Assembly: GCA_029783825.1 (NCBI GenBank)
Contig: JAREIK010003005.1
Coordinates: forward strand, 106,750 to 170,749
Source of the DNA: Sapria himalayana
Lineage: Eukaryota > Streptophyta > Magnoliopsida > Malpighiales > Rafflesiaceae
Length of the DNA: 64,000 nt
Reading direction: 5' to 3'
Shown: positions 52,871 to 63,570 of the stretch, piece by piece
Layout: each line of letters opens with the position of its first letter
How positions within the stretch are numbered: the first letter of the stretch is position 1
Position numbers and translations under genes: made by a program
The notes under the pieces: generated by a model
What the model was told of the DNA's origin: nothing
Databases searched by the model: none
Seen by the model: only the letters and a program-made list of their open reading frames with translations

Positions 52871-54640
52871 TTAGAAATAGATTATAAAACATAATCAAAA
52901 ATTTGATATAAAATTTATAATGGTATATATTCAAACCTTTCACAAGCCCATATCCTATTATGGGTGAAATTCATTAAAAAACCCATTGTTTGCACTCCCC
53001 AGCCGAGAGCGTGAGCACCCGTTCGATTGTAGTAATGGTGTAGGGAAAATTCACCATTCATCATCGTTCTCTGCCATCATCATCCATCACCATTGTCGTC
53101 ATTGTCATCCTCCATCATCATCCACCATTATTGTCCATCATTTTCATCCGTCATCATTGTGAAGAAGTATAAGCTTTGAGGTTGGCTTATATTTCTCATC
53201 TTCCAACTATAAAGTGTGTTGGTTTATATTTTTCTTATGCTTCTTCTTCTTATCGATTGATGACGTAGATGAGTCCTTTGGAAGCTTCTCAATAGGCTTC
53301 TTCTCTACCTGTCATCTAGGGATTATTTATTTTATATTGATTCTATATTTTTTTAATACCTTATTCCTACATTATCACTCTTTCTAGTCGGTATTTATTT
53401 TTGATTCTCATTTGGATTATAGTGTTCGATCACATTTCAATGTTCAGTTTGATAGGTAATTGGCATGGCAGTTACACTATCATCAATAATATAATGTTTT
53501 TTTAGTGAGAAAGTGTCCCTAATATTTTTAGGTTCATTATTTCTCCTTAAAAATTATTGAAATGTTGACATGTCATGTATATAACCAGATAAATAATATG
53601 CTATTCAATTCATAAAATATATGGGCTTTGTCGAAATGTTGTGGCAAGAAAAATATCTTAATTTACCATATTCAACATAATAAAAATGAATACAATCACA
53701 TTCAATAATTTCTGAACAAATTAAACACAATTGCAAGTCTCTCACAATATCCTTGAACATGTGTTCAAAGATATTTTTTAGAACCTTTAGAATGGTATAT
53801 CATTTATGGTTCACAAATTATATGTGATTTGTGAAAATAAAATGGTTTGAAAACTAACATAATATACCATAATTCACATAATTTACAATAAACAATGACA
53901 TTCAATATTTGATAATGAAATTAAACCCAATTACATATGGTGGAAGATCTTGATGTTTTTTTTTTCTTGAAATATGAAAAAGACCTCAACATTAATATTT
54001 CACTCACTTCAAATTATATTAAATATATTGAAACACAAAAAATATTAGTCTCTATCAGCTAAAAACAATCCTATATAAGTTCAAAGTGTTTTCAAGAAAC
54101 AAATCACATAATGTGATTTTTGAATTTCTATCCTACAAAAAACCAATTCAAACATCATTGGTTTTTTTTCAATCAATAGAAAAATAAGAAGTAGATTTTT
54201 TTTTTGTTAATTCTGGATTAATAAATTATTTTTTTAAAAAAATAGGTTTTCTTTTTTAAAATTCTTGTGTTAAAACAAATTAAATAAAACCATAACTCAA
54301 TTAGATAAGAAATAAAATCACAATAATATTTATCAAGCTCGACATAATATATTGTTCAAAGTCTATTATTGCACTCTTATATAATAAGCATTTTTTATAT
54401 GTATTGAACATACAAAATACATGTTAAATATGAAGATGTATAAGAATATGTCTAAATAATCCAATATATCGATGTTTTTTGAAATGGAACTAAATCTAGG
54501 TAACCATTGGATAAATGGACTTGTAATATTCAATTTTGTCTTGATTGTTTGTTTAATTTTGATGGTTCATATTTGAAAAGAAACCAATTGTCACTGAAAT
54601 AGTTACAAAAAAATTATTAAAAATGTATAACTATTTGGAC
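52871..54640. other. Non-coding interior of CACTA-2 with a CAT/ATC trinucleotide tract
   Basis: At about 53045-53160 there is an imperfect CAT/ATC trinucleotide tract. The remaining sequence has no ORF, RNA gene or recognised repeat. Confidence 0.6.
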
Positions 54641-55900
54641 AATCACACATGTAACTATAATTATAATTAAAATTTATAACAACATATATATAACTATATG
54701 TTTAATTATATATCTATAACTATTTATTATTATTGGTATAACTATATAAAACTCTTTATAATTATATGTAACTATATTTGTAACTATGTAAACTATTTTT
54801 ATAACTATAATTATAACTATATATAACTATATTTTAACTATATAATAATTTATAACTATAAGTATAATTCTATATAACTATATTTCTAACAAAATATACT
54901 ATATGTATAATAATATATAATATATATAATTGTATTTTATGATATGTATAACTAAAAAAATGTTATATATAACTCATCTTAAACTACATACATATGTATA
55001 ACTATATGTATAATTAAATATAATTATATATAACTTTATTTATAACTAAATATACTAGAGGCATAAGAACATATAACTATAAATAAGTATCTTTTACTAT
55101 ATGTATAACTATAAAAATATTATACATAACTATATTTAAATATATAATTGACAACATATATTTAATATATATTTTTATATATTAGTATATAAAAATGTAT
55201 TTAACTATATCTATACCTATACAAAACTATATGTATAAATATATAAAATTATATGAAAAAATATATATACCTACATGTATAAATATAAGTATAACTATAT
55301 GTGTAACTATATGTATAACCATATGTAACTATATTTATAATTAAATGCATAACAACATACAACATTATGCTTAATTATTTGTGTATAACTATTTATAAAT
55401 ATTTGTAAAACTATTTAAAACTTTATATAATTAAATATAACTATCTTTGTAACTATGTATGCATATATGTTAGTTTATATATTTGTTTATAACTTTGTAT
55501 ACATTTATCTATAACTACTTATAACTACTTTGTATGAATATATCTATATATAACTATATGTTTAACTATATATAACTATTTATAACTATATATACTATAT
55601 GTATAATAACATATAACTATATATATTTGTATTTTATTATATGTACAACTATAAAAACTTTATATATAATTATATGCATATTAAATATATTTAAAACTAT
55701 ATAAAACTATATGTTTTACCAATTCTATTTTTATAAATAAATGGATAACAACATATAACTATATATAACTTTTTAAAACTATATTGATAACTTTATATTA
55801 CTATGTATAATTATATGTAACTATATTAATAACTATATGTATAACAGTGTATGATGACTATACATAAATATGTGTTTAATTATTATTACCAAAAAATTAT
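54640..55900. repeat. AT-rich 'ataactatatata' repeat tract in CACTA-2
   Basis: Dense short words 'ataactatat' and 'tataacaacata' with loose longer periodicity. It is the reverse-complement counterpart of the 33.06-34.53 kb tract in CACTA-1 and sits at the corresponding place for an inverted element. Confidence 0.72.
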
Positions 55901-56179
55901 TTTACTAATCAAATTTTATCAATATATCGAATCCATTAATAACTATGGACATAATACCATCAAAATTTCAATTTGGAGTTTTCCAATTGATTTAATAATG
56001 GGTTACAATATGGTATTTTCTAAATGATAAGATTAAACTATTTTGATTATCACTAGATCCAACAAATAATTATCAATGGATTAACAATAAAATTTTTGTA
56101 TAGATTAAATTCTATTGATAAATTTTGCTGGGTGTTGAAGTTTGGTTATTAGAAATGGTATATATCCTGTTAAACATTA

Positions 56180-56500
56180 GCTAGGACTTTTCCACACAAA
56201 TCGGTGCAACCAAAATATCTATCAGACAAAATATAACCCACACACCAAATCATTTTTTATTAATTTTTTGTTAATTTTTCAGCACTATATTTATTTTGTA
56301 GACTACTATAAAAACTACATGCATTCACTATCCACACTACCTCAAAAAGCATGCCACACTACATGCATATAATTGCCCACTACCTTTCCACACATGCATC
56401 CACTGTGAACACTATCACATAGCTCATATCACACAACCACCAGATTTATGCAGCATAAATGTTAATAGTGGTGTTAAGCTATGTGGATTGTTGTGAACCT
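56180..56500. repeat. Segment of CACTA-2 duplicated in the right flank (copy 1)
   Basis: Matches about 61645-62010 in the same orientation. Shared blocks include 'caaaatatctatcag', 'tttttcagcactatatttat', 'gccacactacatgcatataa', 'cactatcacat' and 'atgcagcata'. The sequence is rich in 'cacac' words and non-coding. Confidence 0.8.
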
Positions 56501-57310
56501 TTAACCGGTGATGCTGATAATAGATAATATATATATATATATTTTTGGTAGTGACAAAGATGGTTGCAATTTATTATTGATGTGGAAAATAACATTACTT
56601 TGCTATTTCATGAAGATTTTGGTCATAGTGTGGCCATTCAATGTGCGATGATGTGATTCTTGTAATCTTGAACCAAATAGTGATCCATGTTAGTAGTGTC
56701 AACATCAGTTGGCACAATATAGTGCTAGTATTTTGGTATGATGCTAGTATTGCTTTGGTACATTAGTATTTTGTGTGATTAAAATTGCATGAAACTTTCA
56801 TTTTAAAAAGTTTTGCATAAAATTATCATGAATTGTGTGTTATATCTTTATATCATTGGTAGTCTTCAATTTCTGAAAAGCAAATTGGAATGCTATTTTT
56901 CAGTCATTAGTGCCATGGTTCAAATATAGGGTTACTTCTAATGACATAACCTAATCTAGAAGCTTATTTGCGTAGGATTTCCACCTCACATTGGTCTTCA
57001 TCTTTGTGATGCCTTTTCCTTTACACTCAACATGACTTCCACTTCTTGTTGGCTTTTTTGTTGTTGTTTTGTTGCAACTGTCTTTTGAAGCATGGAGATT
57101 GGAACAATCATCTGCCTCGGAGGGATGACGAATCAATCTTCTTAATCATGTTATTAATTCTATTTGATTTCAATTTAACGTGCTATAATGCTGTGAATTG
57201 AAATATTATAAACTTCTTTTATAAATAAAGAATGTAATTTGTGTAGAGCACTAGAAGTTCGGTGGATCACATGCATTGCTTTGGTGATGTAGTTGTTCAC
57301 CATCAAGATT
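56501..57310. other. Interior of CACTA-2, no supported gene
   Basis: Mixed-composition sequence with somewhat higher GC than its surroundings. A 61-codon minus-strand frame (57136-56951, Lys/Thr/Ser-rich, starting MIRHPSEADD) is present. It has no recognisable motif and no supporting context. Confidence 0.5.
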
Positions 57311-57314
57311 TTAG

Positions 57315-57500
57315 TCTTGCATGCTAGGCTCTGATTGTTTGTTTTTTAAAAGATGCAAGCTGTATGCAAGATGTCTTTTAAATGATTCTAGTACTGCATG
57401 CTAGGCTCTGATTGTTTATTTTTTAAAATATTCAAGCTGTATGCAATTAATGCAAGCTGTTTTTTATAAGATTCTGGTATTGCATGCTAGGCTCTGGACT
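57315..57500. repeat. Direct repeat of ~80 bp, about 2.5 copies
   Basis: The block 'tgcatgctaggctctg' recurs near 57318, 57395 and 57481, each followed by a 'ttgtttttttaaaa' and 'aagctgtatgcaa' type stretch where complete. The spacing is about 77 and 86 bp. Confidence 0.8.
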
Positions 57501-57825
57501 TGTAATATTCAATTTTGTTTTGATTGTTTGTATAATTTTTATGTTTCATATTTTAAAAGAAATCAATTGTGCCATAGATATTGTTGCAAAAAATTAACAA
57601 AAGTAAATCTTTTTCCTTGTGCAGCAAGAATGGTGCTTTTCCTTGAGCTTTGGATGCTTATTTGAATGCTTCATTTTATCGTCTTCTTTTTTTCTTTTTC
57701 AATTATTGAATGGATTCCTCAAAGGATGCCACATTTGATAATGGTTTCTAGATATGCGATTTAAAGGTAATTCTATCAAGTAGTGAATAAAATATCATTA
57801 CCGAATGTGCAATTTCTAACATTTC

Positions 57826-57957
57826 AGAGGTGCCTACTGCTATTCCTCCCTTGCACTATGATTTTATGATATCCGATGTATTGGTTTCTGGTGATCTCGT
57901 TGGCAATGAATATGATGTTATGGCTAGGGAGCTCCTAGTTTCTGTTAAAGTTTTTTT
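57826..57957 (+). pseudogene. Possible captured exon, unrecognised
   Basis: After an acceptor-like CTAACATTTCAG, about 43 codons read without a stop, including EVPTAIPPLHYDFMISDVLV and SGDLVGNEYDVMARELLVSV. The composition is protein-like in an element otherwise without coding sequence. It could be a gene fragment picked up by CACTA-2 or a relic of an element gene. I cannot assign a family. Confidence 0.25.
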
Positions 57958-59000
57958 GGTCATCAATCTTGCTAAGCTGTCTATTTGCTAGGGGTGCAAG
58001 GGAATTTTCCCTAGCGATAGCACTGGTATAGGCTACTCTTGATATATTGACTTTTATTTCTATTTTTTTCCAAGTGATGTAAGAAGATTATTCTTCTTCA
58101 TTGTGCTCAATTTGGAATGGGAATTACTCCCATACATACTTGTGTAGTATTGCTCCATGTTTCATACATTAGTCATTCTATGCTTTTCTATGTTGGAGAA
58201 ATAATGAGATTGAGTTTTAATGTTTATTTGTTCAAAATAATTCCATTTATAATGTTTTGAAAATAATTGAACTATATAAACTATGGTGAATTGAGTAATA
58301 ATAAATATAAAATAAAAGAATTGAAGCATCCTAATACCAAGAGTTTTCTGTAAAATATTTATACATAGTCAAATATACTTTTGTATATACGTGCATTTAT
58401 ATTATTGAGCAATTGCAGTTCCATAGTTGTGATTTTAAGATATAGAAGAAGAAAGAACAACAAAACCAACCACGACAGAAACAAAAATGAAAATAGAAAT
58501 GAGAAATAAAGTGATTCACTAGTCACTTAGTACGCCTAGCTACATCCACCAAAAAATGCTTATACATTACGGATTAAACCAAATTAGAAGTCTTACAGTA
58601 TGTGCAGTGCTGAAATGGTAATGATAAATCATGTAGAGAGAGAAAGAAAGAGAAGATGAATAGTTCAGATCATGAAAACTGTAACCCAAAAAAATAAAAT
58701 ACAAAATATTTTATATTAAAACATTCTCAGTTCAATTAACTAGAGAGGGTAAGATCATCAGACAGGTCAGGCACTGCTCCAAAAATTTCGGACCACTGAC
58801 CGGTCAGCAGGAGCTTCGTTATTTTGCTACTACTGCATCCTCGGCCTTTTAATATTTTTTTCATGCACTTAAATAAAAATATTAAAACAGAAATATTTGG
58901 TTATACAAATAGATTATAAAAACAAATTATATATACAACATATATATTATAGTATATATATTTTTTTGAATTTGTAACTATACATATATGCTGATGTATG
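57958..59000. other. Non-coding right part of CACTA-2
   Basis: No supported gene. A small 'ctaggggtgcaagggaat' / 'ttccctagcga' inverted motif near 57990-58016 resembles the subterminal motifs but is isolated. Confidence 0.5.
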
Positions 59001-59017
59001 TATGTACACACACACAC

Positions 59018-59056
<39 letters not shown>

Positions 59057-59465
59057 TATATACTATAGTATTATACATAAGGTATAAGTTGTATTGCATA
59101 ATTATACAGAATAGAATCTTTTTCTCTATAGAATATATGTACATATATACTATAGTATATATGTATATATATACACACTACATTAGTATATATTTATCAA
59201 AACAAAACCTTTTGTATTCATTTATGTTGATTTGATTGATTGGTTTAATTTTCATACAGATATGGTACCACAATGTTCTCCATATGAAGCTTGTAGAAGT
59301 GAATGGATTTTTCACTAGACATGATGCGGCGTGACTAGGACAGCTTTGACGCAATAGAAAGCTGGTGATCAGAGGATATGGAGGAGAGAATGCAATGTAA
59401 ATTTCACAAACAAATTATAATTTATACACTATCATTAGATACATTGATGAAGAAGAATATGTAAA
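59001..59465. repeat. Inverted single copy of the CACTA-1 1.17 kb module in CACTA-2
   Basis: Contains (CA)n and (TA)n runs and repeated 'gtacatatatac' palindromic words, then 'tatggtaccacaatgttctc', 'tttttcactagacatgatg' and 'tacattgatgaagaa'. These are reverse complements of blocks in the triplicated unit at 24.41-27.48 kb. No GC-rich trinucleotide tract accompanies this copy. Confidence 0.8.
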
Positions 59466-59659
59466 AAAATTTTATTATGTTTTTGTTTTAACTATGTTGC
59501 ATATTGTATCAAAATAATTTATTAATTATTTTTATTTTTTTTAAATTATAAATAATGTTTTATAGGTTATGTTTTTTTTCAGTTTAAAATAAAATATTTA
59601 AAATATGTAATTAAATTTTTTGTAAAAAAAATAATTTAGAGAAAATATTTTTGGAATAA

Positions 59660-59932
59660 AAATAGTTAAGGATGTTTCCCTCAAAATTTAGCTAGGGACA
59701 TTTCTGTAGCTCTAAATTATGATAAAAATTAGCTTGGGAAAATAAATTTAGCTAGTGAATTTTCTGTCATTAAGTTTTTGTGAGGGAATTTTTTCCTCAT
59801 TTAATATTTTACCACAACCACTTTAACTTGGGAAAACTTTCATCATAAATCAATCATTATTATATTTTAATGACGGAGAAAACCATTTAGCTAGGGATAT
59901 TTCCCTAGCTATTTGGAAATTATATTATAGTG
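59660..59932. repeat. Right subterminal and terminal repeats of CACTA-2
   Basis: Repeated 'tttagctaggga' and 'ccctagct' motifs in both orientations up to the terminus ending in TATAGTG, directly followed by the ATC duplication and the array. Confidence 0.85.
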
Positions 59933-60623
59933 ATCTATCTGTTTTACAGTCTATCTGTAAAACTAACTGTCTGTTTATCTTTCTATCTGTGTATGTATCT
60001 GACTATTTATATATCTATCTATTTATTTTTGAAATATTTTTGTTTATATTTTAGTCTATCTATATATTTATCTATCTATCGATCTACTTGTACATCTATC
60101 TATCTATATCTGTCTAGATATCTTTCCATCTATCTATTTATCTTTCAATCTATATGTCTATCTATTTATGTGTCTATATGTTTATCTATATATCTACCTA
60201 ATTATTTTTTTACTTGTTTATCTATTTATCTATCTATCTATTTATCTATATATATATCTATCTATATAACTACCTACCTATCTATCTATCTATATGTTTG
60301 TCTATCTATCTAACAACCTATCTATCTATCTATCTAATGATCTATTTGAATATCTATTTCTCTATCTATCTATATATCTATGTATCTATCTATCTATATC
60401 CATCTATCTATCTCTATGTGTGTGTGTGTGTCTATATATCTATCTATCTATCTATCTATAGTTCTATCTATCTATCTATCTTTCAATCTATCTATTGATC
60501 TATCTATCTATATGTCAATTTATCATTCAATCTATATTTATTTCTTTCTATCTATATATTTATCTACTATTTGTCTATCTAACTATCTATCTATCTATCT
60601 ATCTATATATCAGTCTAATAATT

Positions 60624-60654
<31 letters not shown>

Positions 60655-60728
60655 CTATATATTTGTCTATCTATCTATCTTTCTATATGTCTATCTATCG
60701 ATATATCTATCTGTCTATCTATCTATAT
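59933..60728. repeat. Degenerate TCTA/TGTC tetranucleotide array, block 3
   Basis: About 0.8 kb of the same array and polarity as block 2, separated from it only by CACTA-2 and its ATC duplication. It includes a (GT)n run near 60417-60430 and a GT/TA run at 60626-60652. Plus-strand frames are Ser-Ile-Tyr-Leu artefacts. Confidence 0.96.
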
Positions 60729-61397
60729 TATATTTTGTTATAAATAGATTTATATAGTTTAAAATATAATTATATATATATATATATATATATTCATATA
60801 AGTAGTTATATATAGTTATACATAAATGTATACAAAGTTAATTCTAGATTTCTAGCTTCTTATTCCTCTTTCATATGCTCTCATAAAATGTTTTGGTAAA
60901 TGTGAAGATGCATTATCTCATTCTGATATAGTAAAGAAGATGTGGGACTATAAAAAAAAATAATCTTCAAGTATGCCAACATTCATTGTCTTCACCTCCC
61001 CCCGATCATAATATATGGTGATTTTCTTCAATTTCAATTAATCATTAAAATTTCTTATTTTTAAAAAGAATCCATCTGATAAAAAAAAGATGCGATGATA
61101 AGTTGAAAGAGCTACTTCACTACAAGTCTTTCACTAGATTTGTGATCTCAAAGCTCTTATCTCCTCACTTCATGAAGAAGGAATAATGAGCAACTTTTGG
61201 GCACATGATTTTTTATATGTGTAGCTAAATCGGAAGAAATTTATTTGGTGGCATCGTTGTTCTTGATTCTAGTTTTGTTCTTTGCTTGGCTGACTAACCT
61301 AACCATGAATCTTTGCAGGACATCTACTGTGCAAACATGGAAACTATTTTGGAAGATGCTGACTTCAAGTGTCACATGTCCATACAAGTTTTGGTAT

Positions 61398-61502
61398 TTG
61401 ATTTTGATTTTGTTTTTAATTTTGTTTTTAATTTTGTTTTTGATTTTGTTTTTAATTTTGTTTTTGATTTTGTTTTTGATTTTGTTTTTGATTTTGATTT
61501 TT
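61398..61502. repeat. 12-bp minisatellite, TTTTTGATTTTG type
   Basis: About eight to nine imperfect 12-bp units alternating 'gattttgttttt' and 'aattttgttttt'. Two overlapping plus-strand frames run through it, giving Phe-Asp-Phe-Val or Leu-Ile-Leu-Phe strings. These are repeat artefacts, although the upstream 61319-61391 stretch could be an exon. Confidence 0.88.
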
Positions 61503-61644
61503 CTTTTGAAATGTTTCTGTTGAGAAATGAGAGTTTATGTATATGTGTTGATGCAGTTCGAGCCTTAAAATTGATGCAGTTTAAGTATACACCAAGAAGA
61601 TGAGAGCCAGAAATGACCAGAAGAAAGCCAGATTACTTCCTTTA

Positions 61645-62010
61645 GTGTGAGCCAACACAAATTGGTGCAGGCAAAATATCTATCAGCCAAAATATAACTC
61701 ACACACTAAATCATTTTTTATTATTTTATTTTTAATTTTTCAGCACTATATTTATTTTGTACACTGCCATAACACACTATTTGCATTCTTTCCCACACTT
61801 CCTCACAAAATATGCCACACTACATGCATATAACTGCCCACAACTTTTCCACACACACATCCACTCTGACACTATCACATGGCACATGCCATACTGCTAC
61901 AAGATGTGGCACCCTATTATTGCATGGCAAACTACAATGGAGGTCACCTAACTTTTATAAGTTGTTCATATTTTCAAATGGTGAATACACTTGCTTTTAT
62001 GCAGCATAAG
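61645..62010. repeat. Segment duplicated from CACTA-2 (copy 2)
   Basis: Same orientation as 56180-56500, with many shared blocks of 15-20 bp separated by substitutions and small indels. Three overlapping short open frames here are not supported as genes, because the CACTA-2 copy does not preserve them. Confidence 0.8.
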
Positions 62011-62929
62011 TGCGATCTTATCAATATGAGCTATGCCGAGCCCACTTTACTTCTAGAATATGGTCATTTTATTAAATTTGTTAATGAAGTTTAAGTTATA
62101 GCTATTAACAATTGATTCTTATGTTGGTCTACATTATGTGTTCCTAAGATTATCTTTGTTTTCCCTGAATTGTGAGTAGGTGGTGAGCAAGCACCATAAT
62201 GTGTTTTTTAGTAGTACTAGCAATAGTTGTCCATCATTAAGCACCATTGGTGCCCCTGGTGGTACCACATCATGTATTAGTTCACTATTAGCTCTTGATT
62301 TTTTTTGAACAAGTTTGATTTAGCAAGATAATAGGGACTCCTTGCAACCTATGATTACTCAGGAGCACGTAGTGAAGCTATGTGATATAAACTTTGGTAT
62401 CAAGGTGGATGGTAATGAGCTAGACGGTAATGGTCATTAACGTATGTGGGTTGCCTTTATTCAATGCGAATTAGATATTCACATTGTACATTTATATGTT
62501 CTATTAATTTATATATTAAGATTTTTAGATGCTAATGAGCTAAAGAGTATTATATATGTATTCGTTCACTTTTTGTCTGGCTAGTCCAGGCCAACCTGGC
62601 AAAAAGAGGTTGGTCTTAAAAATCTTAGTAATTGTGTTAATATGTAATTATCACATGCTACAAAAGCGAACGTATGAGTAAATAAGTTTTCTTGCTCTTA
62701 GTTCTTCCATGATTTATTCTAATTGTACTAGGGCTTAGGATGATGATGATTCTCATGTAGTGCCATGTAATTCTAGTCCAGGAGGAATATCGGGTCCTAT
62801 TTTGGGAGAAGCAGCTTCCCACCTCATCAAAAACTTGCTTAATCTCAAAATGAGTGGTTGGTAGGGAAATATGTATGAGTGAAATGCTAGTATATATCGG
62901 GTACTAATTTGTACTCAGTATATATGTAC

Positions 62930-63570
62930 ACATAATACTATAGTTTTTATGTACATATACTGCCATAATATATCTACGAGTGAAATGCTAGTATATGTAC
63001 ATATATAATATAGTATTATATATTTATCAAAATAATTTTTATTTTGATTTGATTGAGTGGTTTAAATTTCTTACAAATATGGTACCACATTGTTCCCCAC
63101 ACAAAGCTTCTATAAGTGAAAGGATTTTTCACTAGACATGATGTGTCATGACTTGGATAGCTTTGTCGTAGCAGAAAAATAGTGATCGGAGGAGCAGAGA
63201 AAGAGAAAGCAATGTCAATGCACGGATAGATTATACTTTATGCACTATTGGTAGAAACATTGATGAATAAGATGTAATAAAATTTTGTTATTTTTTTGTT
63301 TTAATTATGTAAATTATTATATTAGAATAAGTTATTAAATAATTTTTATAATTATAGATTATCATTTATAGTTTCTATTTTTATTCAATTTAATATAAAA
63401 ATATTAAATTATTTAATTAAATTTTTGTTGAAGCTATATGACTATCAACTTTAATTTGGGTTTGTTCATGTCTATAATAACTATTTTTATATATCTGTGA
63501 ATATGTTTGTGAGTCCCCTAACTTTTTTGGGTAGAGTTTTAGCTTATTATAGGTATGTAAAAGCCTTGGC
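62930..63570. repeat. Inverted copy of the CACTA-1 1.17 kb module in the right flank
   Basis: Reverse-complement match to units of the 24.41-27.48 kb triplication, including 'gattgagtggtttaaatttc', 'tatggtaccacattgttcc', 'ttttcactagacatgatg', 'cgatag'-free AT spacer, 'atcaactttaattt' and 'gggtagagttttagc'. The match ends at 'taaaagcc', exactly where the GC-rich trinucleotide tract would begin in the CACTA-1 copies. Confidence 0.82.

Larger units (their letters stand above)
51284..59932. mobile_element. CACTA transposon CACTA-2, 8.65 kb, no transposase
   Basis: The left terminus CACTATAAGAAAATG and the right terminus ending ATTATATTATAGTG form imperfect inverted repeats. An ATC duplication lies at 51281-51283 and 59933-59935. 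Both ends carry 'TTAGCTAGGGA' subterminal repeats. Shared blocks (the 38.25 kb block inverted near 51.74 kb, and the triplicated module inverted at about 59.05-59.46 kb) show it belongs to the same family as CACTA-1 in the opposite orientation. I find no TNP2 motif, so it is non-autonomous. The array lies on both sides, so it inserted into the array. Confidence 0.92.

Noticed and set aside
52641..52943. 100-codon minus-strand ORF
   Set aside because: Its sequence is Tyr/Ile/Phe and His-Thr repeats from the dinucleotide and 'gtaaatat' tracts.
56951..57136. 61-codon minus-strand ORF in CACTA-2
   Set aside because: Lys/Thr/Ser-rich with no motif, partner or conserved copy in the window; kept only as a note in the surrounding region.
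60845..60960. Short frame resembling a copia gag piece (KCFGKCEDALSHSDIVKKMW)
   Set aside because: Only about 25 codons, no zinc knuckle or neighbouring protease/integrase; too little to support a retroelement.
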